Below are positions 57,801 to 63,358 of a stretch of 64,000 bases of DNA, piece by piece. How positions within the stretch are numbered: the stretch's first letter is position 1; each line of letters opens with the position of its first letter. The stretch is from positions 124,001 through 188,000 of the forward strand of contig NZ_FTNF01000013.1 in NCBI RefSeq assembly GCF_900156065.1. Reading direction: 5' to 3'. Source of the stretch: Micromonospora avicenniae. Lineage in GTDB: Bacteria; Actinomycetota; Actinomycetes; Mycobacteriales; Micromonosporaceae. The notes below the pieces were generated by a model. The model saw only the letters and a list, made by a program, of their open reading frames with translations, had not been told where the DNA came from and searched no databases. The translations under genes and the position numbers were made by a program.

Positions 57801-60414
57801 CGTCCCGGATCGTGGTCGTGTCCGGCCGGCCCGTCGGCGTGGAGGAGTCGCGGGCCGGCGGCGGACCGTCCGGGCGTACCGACGAGGGCCCGTCGGCACG
57901 CGACGGCGTAGGACCATCCGCACGCGGCGGGACATGGCCGTCGGTACGCGGCGAGACAGGGCCGTCCGTACGCGGCGGTGCCCAGCCGTCCGTGCGGGGC
58001 GACGTCGGGCCGTCCACGCGGGGCGACATCGGGCCATCCACGCGGGGCGGGACAGGACCGTCGGTACGCGTCGGCGGGGTGTCGCCCCGGAGGGCGGGCG
58101 CGGTGTCCGCCCGGGCCGGCGGGGCGGTGTCGGCGCGTGCTCCGGAGGGCGGATCCGTCGGCCGCTCCGAATCCGTGCGCGGCGGCGGCACGTCGCCCGA
58201 CCGGTGGTCGGAATGCGGCCGGGTCGGAGCGGTTTCGGTGGGATGCTGCCCGGCGGTGTCGCGGGGCGACGCGGGCGGGTCCGAGCGGGTGCGCTCCGGT
58301 GGAGGTCCATCACCGGGCTCGCGCTGCTCCGGCCCGCTCGGGTCGTCACCGATCCGATCCGGCACCGTCTCCCGGGTGGCGGGGTGCTCGGGGCTGCGGT
58401 CCCCGGGCGGCCGCTCGCCCGGCGGCACCGAGTCGGTCGTCGAGCGCTGTGGCGGCGAGTCGGTGGGCGTACGGTCGAGCACCGGCGAGCTGTGCTCCGG
58501 TCGGGTGGGCTCTCCGATCGGCCGCGACGGGTCGGTGTTCCGGATCCCGACATCCCCGGTACGGCCGCCGGACGTCGGGTGGGCGGGCTGGCGCGGGCCG
58601 CCACCGCCACCACCACCGTCCCCGCCGCTCGTCCCGCCGACCAGGTTCGTACGCTGCGGGACGTCGGTGGTGGGCAGTTGTGCCAGTGGCGCGTGCGGGG
58701 CGGGCGGCTCGGACCGGATGACGTCCCCGTCGACCACGTGCGGGGTCGGCGACTGACCACCGTCCCGGGAGAGGACGGTCCCGTCGGCGCCGATGCTTCC
58801 ACCGTCGATCCGGGTGCCGCTGGGATCGACCCGCTGCCAGGAGGCGCCGTGCTCGCTGTAGGTGACCTGCAGCCCGTCGGCTCGGTCGATCGCGCCGATG
58901 CCCTCGGGGAGCACCACCACGTCGTGGCCGATCCGCAGGGTGCTGCCGACGTTGACGGCCTCCATCTTGTTCTGTGCGCCGAAGATCGCGCCGGCCTTGG
59001 CTCCCTCGGCACCGCCGTGCAGGATCTCGGTGACGTTCTCCCGGGTGATGTTCGTGAAGTCGAGCTTGCCCTGCGCGGCGAGCGTCGCCGCCGACATGCC
59101 CGCGCCGACCACGCCGCCGCCGACGACGTGCCCGGTGATGCCGCCGAACATCGAGGCGCCGAAGACGCCGCCCTGGAGCGTGGACATGCCCAGCTGCCCC
59201 AGGTCGAGGCTGGTCCGCTCGCCACCGGCGATCTGGTACATCTGGCCGAGCAGGTCACCGGCGCCCATGAAGCCGGCACCGAACGCCACCCGGGTGCCGA
59301 CGTACTTTGCCAATTCCCGGCTGAACGTGGTGGCGGCGATCTCGCGGGCCGCGTACTGGCTCAGCGCCTCGCGGCTGACCTGCTCGAACACCTCATTGCC
59401 GGCCATCCGGGTCAAGGAGGTGCCCGCCGCGCGGCCGGCAAGGTCGGTGCCGACCCGGGAGCCGAACTTACGGAGCAGCTGCTCCTCGATCTCCTTGGCC
59501 AGCTGGTTGCGGGCGGCGAGCAGACCACGTCCGGCGAGTCGCCGGGACTCCAACCCGGCCTCGCGGCCGAGCTGGCGGAGCAGCTCGCGGTTGGTGACGC
59601 TGCGCAGCCACTGCCCGGCCATCCGGTCCGCCACGGAGCGGGCGATCACGTTGCGGGGCAGGACGCCGCGGGCGACGGTCGAGCCCCCCTGCCGGATCAG
59701 GGTGGGCAGGGTGTGCCGCAAAAGGGTGGGCAGCTCGTGCCGGATCAGGTTCGGTAGCTGGGTGGTCACCAGCCTGGGCAGTTGGGTACGGACCAGGTTG
59801 GGCAGCTGGGTACGGATCAGGGTGGGCAGCGCCCGGGTCACCAGCGCGGTCACCTCGGCGAGCGCCGCGCGTATCGAGATGCTGCCGATCGCGCGCATCG
59901 CGTTGCTGGCGGCGACGCTGATCGCCGTGCGGCAGGCGGCGAAGGCGCCGGGAATCCCGGCGGTGGAGAGGCCGAGCGACGGAATGGCCGCGGCGACCAG
60001 CATGAAGAGCGAGACCGCGAGCATGATCAGGCCGATCAGGGCCATGAACTTCATGAGCTCGATCTGCAGCCCGAAGCTCTGTACGGCCTGCTCCATGGAG
60101 GCGAGCGTGTCGACCGATCCAGCGAGCGACTCGACGTACTTGTACCACTCCTCGGCGAACACCGTGGACGCGCCGTCGCCGCTCCAGTTGTCCAGGATGC
60201 CGTCGGCCGCGTGCACGGCCTCCTCGTAGAACCTGCCGAGTGCCTGGGCGGCGTCGGCCCAGGTGTCGGCGAGATCGTAGACGGCGCCGATGTCCGACTC
60301 GGGGATCTTGCCGATCAGGATCTCGCCGACGGTGGAACGGACCCCGGGGATCGCGGCTTCGAGGTCGGAGAACCATTCCAGGATCTCGGCGAGCGCGTGG
60401 TCACTGTCGCTCAC
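48862..60414 (-). CDS. Giant polymorphic toxin frame, type VII effector with C-terminal ADP-ribosyltransferase
   Basis: 3850 codons. N-terminus: WXG-like helical region with DNWSGDG near 75, a hydrophobic stretch near 120-145, and heptad-like RTQLPNLV repeats near 195-240, then a Pro/Asp/Arg-rich linker. Toxin-like domain 1 is about 930-1085 (LLEHELAESGYMR). A domain with VVHESMHRL (HExxH) is near 1915. WGQRPAEPQQ repeats are about 2231-2300, a GNAT-like fold about 2490-2640, a large helical module from 3100, and a C-terminal ART with YRGDW, FLSVS and DEEAVFPP (residues about 3728-3815). Codons about 1089-1252 are very probably not translated in this frame: two small genes occupy that DNA in another frame. 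The real product may be two pieces. GTG at 60414 follows GGGAAGGGG. Confidence 0.75.
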   Translation of the reverse strand: MSDSDHALAEILEWFSDLEAAIPGVRSTVGEILIGKIPESDIGAVYDLADTWADAAQALGRFYEEAVHAADGILDNWSGDGASTVFAEEWYKYVESLAGSVDTLASMEQAVQSFGLQIELMKFMALIGLIMLAVSLFMLVAAAIPSLGLSTAGIPGAFAACRTAISVAASNAMRAIGSISIRAALAEVTALVTRALPTLIRTQLPNLVRTQLPRLVTTQLPNLIRHELPTLLRHTLPTLIRQGGSTVARGVLPRNVIARSVADRMAGQWLRSVTNRELLRQLGREAGLESRRLAGRGLLAARNQLAKEIEEQLLRKFGSRVGTDLAGRAAGTSLTRMAGNEVFEQVSREALSQYAAREIAATTFSRELAKYVGTRVAFGAGFMGAGDLLGQMYQIAGGERTSLDLGQLGMSTLQGGVFGASMFGGITGHVVGGGVVGAGMSAATLAAQGKLDFTNITRENVTEILHGGAEGAKAGAIFGAQNKMEAVNVGSTLRIGHDVVVLPEGIGAIDRADGLQVTYSEHGASWQRVDPSGTRIDGGSIGADGTVLSRDGGQSPTPHVVDGDVIRSEPPAPHAPLAQLPTTDVPQRTNLVGGTSGGDGGGGGGGPRQPAHPTSGGRTGDVGIRNTDPSRPIGEPTRPEHSSPVLDRTPTDSPPQRSTTDSVPPGERPPGDRSPEHPATRETVPDRIGDDPSGPEQREPGDGPPPERTRSDPPASPRDTAGQHPTETAPTRPHSDHRSGDVPPPRTDSERPTDPPSGARADTAPPARADTAPALRGDTPPTRTDGPVPPRVDGPMSPRVDGPTSPRTDGWAPPRTDGPVSPRTDGHVPPRADGPTPSRADGPSSVRPDGPPPARDSSTPTGRPDTTTIRDGQRGPTDPVQDRPTGAGDRNGGPAVRDEHGSPPNRHQDPPAPVRADEQHTDPTAAEAQTGASIRPRDELRAQEWAAKAYDRFRADPGDVPEIATHLADVERPNGTIGFSHAEIARVKQHLMFDEHTLRDYPDGWERRRFDADEDIAEAWIRLREGRHLEPDLVLLEHELAESGYMRVHPDATYPEAHAHAQSLFNWERVAPGRTGEDLDSAYPRRTGDGDSGGLRTDSTGQSGGRIQLRLPGEGSATGHPEGLPAGDAAGRGGGHAVPEGVRQDPADAGRGGDLAGRGELRGVTPETPSSSRSADGGTAGLRTDPGRQPDGGIHLRVPDDGSSTGHPEGHGRGESDGRAEGLGLRGGLREDHAVPPQRGPLASEGQLRGVASADGRVPFELVPVEPRPVGPSVPMPEAVRSTFDGHIGDLLAGRDPGPVDQPHRASWDESTRLLTVEYPDGVTVRVALQVNSSLPPGQPVVLRPGLEVEHGQWVQREPAGVVLPDHLPTDPNTRAAFVDRQLGDAWSTLHRELHQVLDRPVEPPSPRGDGTTRTDTSRTEIGPRSDRMPTDGGPRTDRTPSDPSRTDSTRTDTSRNDGTTRTERPRDDAAGPRTDRDDAAGPRSEREDATGPRAERDDAAGPRADRDGNPTEPRPGPDANDPAPVRPEHDARADGMPESPRDTAATPRPEEPPRRVDEPSLVELERSLHPDPPVLDRVTLRDATPSDPAPPRPLTPDTVRGLLADAGTPEQVRGWARDHLAVRQEDGSYVPRSQAEIDAAVTRLHEETAAVVESHVPADPSATPEGAVHPEQAVRPGDSPIVQELAPSKNFPPHRTRTGAELPEQVHELVQRAKENLLARYPETAVAARIADLDAIGGIADRLQTAADAARESGRLGDVVQGVRDLSRAVNDYADQYRDWRDFERGGDYADPGWRDLDGVDPLNSVEMATRVVSVDPQTHRFHVLDQAIAIAKIGDVLGPAFEGHAARTFERVIPKDMESVEALIPEQLRDPNLEEWIQGPARGGFDTVTEILYVDPRDAGGLDRPISAVAATVVHESMHRLQPNPDVVARHVMQPAPEGPPRMDVVGEVLTPLRFEGEFQAFAVQQQFLRGLAGFRALDHAGDPRLPRSDSYQEMADWTPQQMRDHIVKQYVRTPDRAHIPDHLLDRLMALTPESILERARLSIDEANFPIADGRRQGTFYGPMTREVAEQHGINLDAVGRDQAARAVSPLADQSAATPDTSVPRNGTDSLPLAEWGPGRDGEPHWSPEQQSPYTAPPWRADGPPIGATPPWHTSPPAQGSGAHHEGQLARPEPERRPNVLSRALRRITGLFGGADPVSRAPEPGPTTQPWAPRPGEPSQGGLGQWGGQRPAEPTFGSWGQRPGEPIHGDTGPWGQRPAAPQQWGQHQAEPQQWGQRPNEPQQWGQRPAEPQQWGQRPGEATPSWRPGETFPPAHDPYPGRGWPPETDPGHTGTAGRPGVDPYTGQARPTDGPAWGAPERAPEPATPAWSAPETAADRPGWTDGPERTATEPISTDGRTNLALSERRFALEELRASTDPVHQAQVRADIQRIDADLAQRGYPVHQLERVPEADGPTAADAPASDGRDHSRHDEIWSDPPWRQEDRRPSLDELIPSSEEEATAWGDSVRREFADQLDGREFAGLRIRVDLEDQYSVSVYRNEVVVRADVQDANGVNAGRVVRSFQRDHNGSLFVEHVSLKLEDRVQGNGFAREFNDSLIDWYRYSGVERIEVHAASTVGGYAWARDGYDWAANTEHRADAVLNRLRVELRGLDADVDMARRLAADDPDVDADGLRKRYGTTDPEQVAREVQRQREAAEQILERARTSSFGSARYPTPFEISQAGWGDHHHGREASWVGKRALLGADWKGVKEISDTGPLYPRSAHSQGMPRVPDPSSIHSLLSGDGHPPVTAARVPEGEFHGYGRDVPEPDVVRQLGDDALRQVVETLPDHSPLKGVRLELTTVPADALPDGAVARSVPIDAQGRDLPHGTVPPQDGGWRVELSDRASDVNVARAIAHEAAELTAIRERADGGLDPFTPDALVPGAMADGAMLSPHDHGRLAEAEVLADLLRDPAQAAHARSELRALRDHLGLHPDDPGAPARLRMLDGRISDTGRDALLGRDRPPAESTRPPMDVGPARATDGEAVPVPARDGEGPVPGRDGEGPVSDRDGEGSVSDRVEADPMPDRSDSAELGMPDRSDSAELAVPERAEAAAATYPARTTRVPFDFERFLNDPRWADEATRFEQRLGAYYFRDPEVLDTVRTALTRMRDIVVDLTEPRPGETPAQVKARVESAFFRDDAKDSAGQVGSGVGFDRLIAEGNLRETMTAFYNAAYTNWKNPHTLSHALRAVLDGDRWEQARAAGVDVPAVRRMGELLDGNLNRVMPEVLQEKLRFGRDFFATGNVARNSEHGIRDLVEMTVSQHARDDRHPDVQQELATTPDHYARLGTPLGQLERAYVDQVQRQKTGESLGEHDKLPWREGVVAHDTDHGPWARWVGRDGFPVIDGVSGTTARMLTAARFIGLDGPQLERFLSGLMGWMLPARDHSLFEILRGSEIAGVARVDVRPPGTRFTAVDLYRALPDIDLPTLRREVGVDGLLPHEARYLEHAVDPRGFSETQHKVPQIADRLWPQLERGQVRDADLADWLRRNGIDPTDSAAVRELGQRLSKPHVMALTVYTRHSHYLINNVIRSHLFTGALGEAPAKGLFEHKVRQLVKNYLDNIAAGTKALPLPLKLRPVVHDGEGHLTSRSPLRGSAEHWVEARRRALDAEQRAETHRTAGNELEARRADSEVRRANRAMDAAWKQLKSQLRSVSPGLLDEMQWHADMVHDAMMQLPAVGSPDRPVIAYRGDWTTPVYSPIYGNSWLPHGTAREFLSVSRRLDVAVRFMSENPASGGKVLVVYRLTGQQARDISVFSSFATDEEAVFPPRSRTVRIVDDQLVEAVRNQLPAEFRDDCEIIIMEEAHRS
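53511..53720 (-). repeat. 30-bp coding tandem repeat (WGQRPxEPQQ)
   Basis: About five near-identical 30-base units encode WGQRPAEPQQ-type decapeptides inside the giant toxin frame (residues about 2231-2300), with degenerate copies further upstream. Likely a flexible linker; slippage could alter copy number without breaking the frame. Confidence 0.8.
56661..56888 (-). CDS. Small nested immunity-like gene, copy 2
   Basis: 75 residues: MAALLDFELIREDSQTVEY, FGYPTMDRRLVIQKATG, ending in SEARWPQKGSYAA. It lies inside the giant toxin frame but in another frame, with AAGGAG five to six bases before its ATG. It is a clear paralogue of the gene just upstream (shared DFELIR, DS, VEY, FG-P, DRRLVIQK, WP, GSYAA). 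Codon third positions in this frame are mostly G or C, as in neighbouring real genes. The giant frame regains normal codon use right after this gene's TAG. Position directly after a toxin-like domain suggests immunity. Confidence 0.75.
   Translation of the reverse strand: MAALLDFELIREDSQTVEYTFGYPTMDRRLVIQKATGEGNPTDELKDSDYAAVYVKITRFHRSEARWPQKGSYAA
56922..57149 (-). CDS. Small nested immunity-like gene, copy 1
   Basis: 75 residues: MAILVDFELIRQDSREVEY, FGFPEKDRRLVIQK, ending in TWPAGGSYAA. ATG at 57149 is preceded by GAGGAG about eight bases away. By hand count about 67 of 75 third positions are G or C in this frame, against about 31 of 75 in the overlapping giant frame, so this frame is the coding one. 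It starts just where the toxin-like domain (residues about 930-1085 of the giant frame) ends, and a paralogue follows 33 bases later. It probably neutralises that domain; the target is inferred. Confidence 0.78.
   Translation of the reverse strand: MAILVDFELIRQDSREVEYSFGFPEKDRRLVIQKDSRQGMPLDGAEDMQYRKAYGKILRMQAEAATWPAGGSYAA
57850..58075 (-). repeat. 24-bp coding tandem repeat (DGPxxPRx)
   Basis: Eight or nine degenerate 24-base units encode DGPVPPRV-type octapeptides in the linker of the giant toxin frame. Low complexity; probably a disordered spacer. Confidence 0.75.
59692..59835 (-). repeat. 24-bp coding tandem repeat (RTQLPNLV)
   Basis: About six degenerate 24-base units encode variants of RTQLPNLV near the N-terminus of the giant toxin frame, after its hydrophobic segment. 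The periodic Leu/Val suggests an amphipathic or solenoid-like structure. Confidence 0.75.
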
Positions 60415-60459
60415 GCGCAGCCCCTTCCCTCACCGCCGTGCTCCACGGCCGGCCCACGG

Positions 60460-60834
60460 TCAGCTGCGGCCACCAGCCCGGTTGATCTGGTTGCGGTTGT
60501 CGTCGTCGACGCCGGTGTAGCTCCACATGGCGTCGGCGGCGTACTTGCCGAGCTGCGTCATCGCCTCGCCCAGCTTCGGCATGCTGGCCTTGACGGCCTC
60601 GTTCATCGGCTGCGCGCCACCGTCGGGCGCCTCGATCGACTTGTGGTACGTCTTGAGGAACTCCTCGACGAACTCGTCCCCGCGCGGCAGCGTGCCGTGC
60701 GCGTTCTCCATCGCCGTGACCGCCGCGAGCTTGACCTGCATCGTCGAGGAGATGGAGATCCCGCTGGAGCTGAGGTGGTTGGCGATGCCGATGATGTCGG
60801 CGACGCTGGACTTGATCTCGACGAAGTTACTCAT
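60460..60834 (-). CDS. Small helical type VII-associated protein
   Basis: 124 residues, all-helical, rich in Met/Ala: VEIKSSVADIIGIANHLSSS, VKLAAVTAMENAHGTLPRGD, FLKTYHKSIEAPDGG and AMTQLGKYAADAMWSYTG. Size and layout resemble WXG100-like or Esp-type partners encoded before large actinobacterial toxins, although a canonical WxG turn is not obvious. It overlaps the YbaB-like gene by eight bases and precedes the toxin start by 45 bases, so it is probably a chaperone or co-secreted partner of the toxin's N-terminus. Confidence 0.75.
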   Translation of the reverse strand: MSNFVEIKSSVADIIGIANHLSSSGISISSTMQVKLAAVTAMENAHGTLPRGDEFVEEFLKTYHKSIEAPDGGAQPMNEAVKASMPKLGEAMTQLGKYAADAMWSYTGVDDDNRNQINRAGGRS

Positions 60835-61228
60835 CGTCGTTCCCCTTCACGAGCACGTCCGCGTCGTGGCTGTGCAGCATCTTCTGTAGCTGGTCCCCGC
60901 CTGGTGCGAGCCGCCGCAGGTCGGGGGCGAGACTGCTGTCGAGGATCTCCTTGGACTGCTCGGCGGCATCTTCGACGGCCATCCGGACGGTGGCCACGAT
61001 CGTCGCCGCGAGCGCCTTCGAGTTGGGGTGCCGGAAGACCCGCGGGTCGATCTCGAGCTCGAGCAGGTGACCACGGGGGCCGACCACCGCCTTGATGGTC
61101 TGGTCGTCGGACCAGGCCGTACCGGTCACCTTGAGCATCCGGCTCTGCACCTCGTCCATCCCGGACCAGGCCTTCTTGAGGTCACCGATCATGGCGCTCA
61201 ACGCGCCGAAGTTCGGTCGTTCCTCCAT
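60827..61228 (-). CDS. YbaB/EbfC-like protein in toxin operon
   Basis: 133 residues with the YbaB/EbfC pattern: a helix with SGMDEVQSRMLKVTGTAWSD, a strand pair around TIKAVVGPRGHLLELEIDP, then a long C-terminal helix. In actinobacteria such proteins often precede WXG-linked toxins, distinct from the housekeeping YbaB beside recR. It may assist toxin folding or targeting. ATG at 61228 follows GGGGAGGGG. It lies after a strong hairpin that separates it from the WXG100 genes. Confidence 0.78.
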   Translation of the reverse strand: MEERPNFGALSAMIGDLKKAWSGMDEVQSRMLKVTGTAWSDDQTIKAVVGPRGHLLELEIDPRVFRHPNSKALAATIVATVRMAVEDAAEQSKEILDSSLAPDLRRLAPGGDQLQKMLHSHDADVLVKGNDDE

Positions 61229-61316
61229 CGCCCCTCCCCCAAAGGTCGCCGACGGCAGCCTAGCGAAAACCTCGCCGCGCGGCCGCCCCGCCGGCCCGGT
61301 CGTGAATCGGCGGGCC

Positions 61317-61355
61317 GGTCGGGCCGCCTCCCTCATGGACGGAGGCGGCCCGACC
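61317..61355 (-). terminator. Intra-operon hairpin after second WXG100 gene
   Basis: A perfect 15-bp stem (61317-61331 with 61341-61355, core GGGCCGCCTCC) and 9-base loop starts seven bases after the WXG100 stop codon. A second stem (61291-61298 with 61311-61318) follows. Probably a partial terminator that lowers expression of the downstream toxin genes. Confidence 0.65.
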
Positions 61356-61361
61356 CGTCCG

Positions 61362-61652
61362 TCACATGCCGGCGGCGATCGCCCGGTCGACCTGCTGCAT
61401 CCGGTCGGCGGAGGCGCCGAGCTTCACTCCGACGCGCATCAGCGCGTCCTTGATCTCGTTGGCGCCCTGGTTCCACTTCTGCCGGGCCTCGTCGCACGCC
61501 TGACCCGCCGCACCCTGCCAGTCCGCAGCGAAGAGCTGGGTGAACTGGGTGTAGAGGTCCTGGAGGGCACCGTCCATGTGGCCCTGGTAGGTGCCGATGG
61601 CGGTCGCCACGTCTGAGATCTGGCCGAAGTTGTAGGTGATGGGACTGGTCAC
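61362..61652 (-). CDS. WXG100 protein (EsxA/ESAT-6-like)
   Basis: 96 residues, two helices joined by the WxG turn: ADWQGAAGQACDEARQKW, with Trp-Gln-Gly at about 45-47. Small proteins of this family are secreted as helical-hairpin dimers by type VII systems and carry export signals in the C-terminal helix. GTG at 61652 follows GAGAGGTGAC. The partner is the next gene upstream. Both lead the toxin operon and lie close to the secretion core, so they are probably exported by it. Confidence 0.9.
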   Translation of the reverse strand: MTSPITYNFGQISDVATAIGTYQGHMDGALQDLYTQFTQLFAADWQGAAGQACDEARQKWNQGANEIKDALMRVGVKLGASADRMQQVDRAIAAGM

Positions 61653-61685
61653 TGGAATGTCACCTCTCGCTCGTCGCTTGCGGCC

Positions 61686-62045
61686 TCAGCCACGCAGGAT
61701 GCTCATCACGCTGGTGTCGCCGGTCTCGGCAGCGGCGTTACGGATCTCGGTCGCCGCGTCCTCGTCGTTCACCCCGTACTGCGTCGCGGCGTTGGTCATC
61801 TTGCCGGACAGCTCGTCGAGCGCCGTGATGATCGTCCGCAGACCGTCGTTGAGCTGAACCGAGACGTCTTGCAGGGCGTTGTTCGCCGAGCCCCGCATGC
61901 CGCCGCCGCCCAGGGTCTGGATCCGCTCGATGAGCTGGGCCATGCCCTGCGCGAGACTCTCGCCGGTGTCGTTGCAACGCTGCGCCATTGCGTTGAGCTG
62001 TTCCTGGGTGGCGTGAACCTGACCCAGTCCTGGAGTATCGGTCAA
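61686..62045 (-). CDS. WXG100-like protein (EsxB/CFP-10-like) with altered turn
   Basis: 119 residues with the two-helix WXG100 layout: LNAMAQRCNDTGESLAQGMA, LIERIQTLGGGGMRGSANNA and LQDVSVQLNDGLRTIITALD. The turn reads GGMRG, so the Trp of WxG is replaced by Met. The tail after residue 85 (YGVNDEDAATEIRNAAAE) has the YxxxD/E arrangement (Y, three residues, D) used as a type VII export signal. TTG at 62045 is the start. It pairs with the adjacent WXG100 gene. Confidence 0.85.
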   Translation of the reverse strand: MTDTPGLGQVHATQEQLNAMAQRCNDTGESLAQGMAQLIERIQTLGGGGMRGSANNALQDVSVQLNDGLRTIITALDELSGKMTNAATQYGVNDEDAATEIRNAAAETGDTSVMSILRG

Positions 62046-62292
62046 GGTGGACTCACCCGCTCCTCTGCTCGCGCCCCCCGTTCAGGGAAGCGTCCCCTTG
62101 ATGTATGGCCGTGTCCGGCCGATGCTGACGGTAGCGTCCCGTGCCGAATCGGGCTACCTCGATCGGTCTGATGTGGTGCATGATGACAGGCTGTGACCGA
62201 TCGCCGGTACCCGCGTGTCGCCGGTAGAAGTTAGGCTGTGCATCGATCTGTGCACACTCGGGCGGGGGCCCGCCGCACCAGGGGAGGGTCGA

Positions 62293-63339
62293 GTGGCGGA
62301 GGAGAATCCGTACCAGCGGGAGACCGATCTCAACACCCGCAAGGACTGGCTCGCCGACCAGAAGCCGGTCGACGTCGACATCGACGGCATGGTCGACTAC
62401 GGCAAGAACATGGTCACCATCCGCGACAACCTGCAGAGCCACGGCGGGCAGCTGAATCTGCTCAACGAGATGCCGGCCGCCGCCTGGGAGGGTGCGGTGC
62501 TCCCCGAGGCGAAGTACATGAGGTCGCAGATGCTCCAGAACTCCGGCGAGCTGCAGCAGTACATCACCTACCTGGGCACCGCCCTGACGAACACCGGCAT
62601 GGCCGCGCAGACCATCGCCGACGCCTATTCCTCGACCGACGGCTGGTCAGCGGCTTCGCTGGACGCGGTGCGGTTCGCCTTCGGCGACACGGACGCGCCA
62701 CGACCGCCGGGCCTGCCCCCCTTCATCACCGGTAAGACCTACTGGGACCAGTACTTCGAGAATCTGTCCGGAGCGGGCCAGGACGGAGCCGAGAACGAGG
62801 GCACGGGCGAGAAGAAGTTCACGGACACCGGCCAGCCGGTCGTCAACCCCGACGGCAGCATCACCCACACCTCCGTCGCCCCGGACGGCAGCGTCCAGCT
62901 GATGACCACGCAGATGCTGCCGGGCGGTGGAACGCTGGTCACGTACGTCACCAAGGACCCGTCCGGCAAGGTGATCAGCACCACCAGCAGCAAGACCACC
63001 ACGGTCGTGCGGGACAACTCGACGATCACCACGACCACCGACTACGACGCCCACGGCAAGCCGACCGGGGGCCACCGGCAGACCGACAGCTACGGCGCGG
63101 ACGGAAGCCGCAGTCAGACCGACGAGAAGTTGGGTGCCGACGGCAAGCCGACCTCGAAGACCGTCGACCAGCACAACGCCGACGGCACCCGGCACGTCAC
63201 CGAGACGGACGGCAAGGGCAAGGTCACCCAGGAGCTGCACACCGGGCAGGACACGGAGGGCGTGAGCACTTCCGATGCCCTCGACTCCCCGAGCAAGAGC
63301 GCGCTTGAGGAGATCAAGCAGCACGACTACGGCATCTGA
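62293..63339 (+). CDS. Type VII-associated protein with repeat-rich tail
   Basis: 348 residues. The N-terminal 150 form long helices (DIDGMVDYGKNMVTIRDNLQ, YMRSQMLQNSGELQQYITYL, TGMAAQTIADAYSSTDGW), like WXG/PPE-type secreted helical bundles. From about 170 a Thr/Gly/Asp-rich region has short DGS/DGK repeats (NPDGSITHT, APDGSVQLM, KDPSGKVIST, ADGKPTSKT), probably extracellular beta-repeats. GTG at 62293 follows GGGGAGG. It diverges from the WXG100-toxin operon and is 19 bases before a second such gene. Likely a secreted or surface substrate; enzymatic motifs are absent. Confidence 0.8.
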   Translation: MAEENPYQRETDLNTRKDWLADQKPVDVDIDGMVDYGKNMVTIRDNLQSHGGQLNLLNEMPAAAWEGAVLPEAKYMRSQMLQNSGELQQYITYLGTALTNTGMAAQTIADAYSSTDGWSAASLDAVRFAFGDTDAPRPPGLPPFITGKTYWDQYFENLSGAGQDGAENEGTGEKKFTDTGQPVVNPDGSITHTSVAPDGSVQLMTTQMLPGGGTLVTYVTKDPSGKVISTTSSKTTTVVRDNSTITTTTDYDAHGKPTGGHRQTDSYGADGSRSQTDEKLGADGKPTSKTVDQHNADGTRHVTETDGKGKVTQELHTGQDTEGVSTSDALDSPSKSALEEIKQHDYGI

Positions 63340-63358
63340 GCCAGGGAGGAAAGACGCC

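Noticed and set aside
62046..62292. Promoters in the divergent gap before the WXG100 operon
   Set aside because: Several TANNNT boxes exist on both strands (for example TAGGCT near 62232) but none has a convincing -35 at the right distance.
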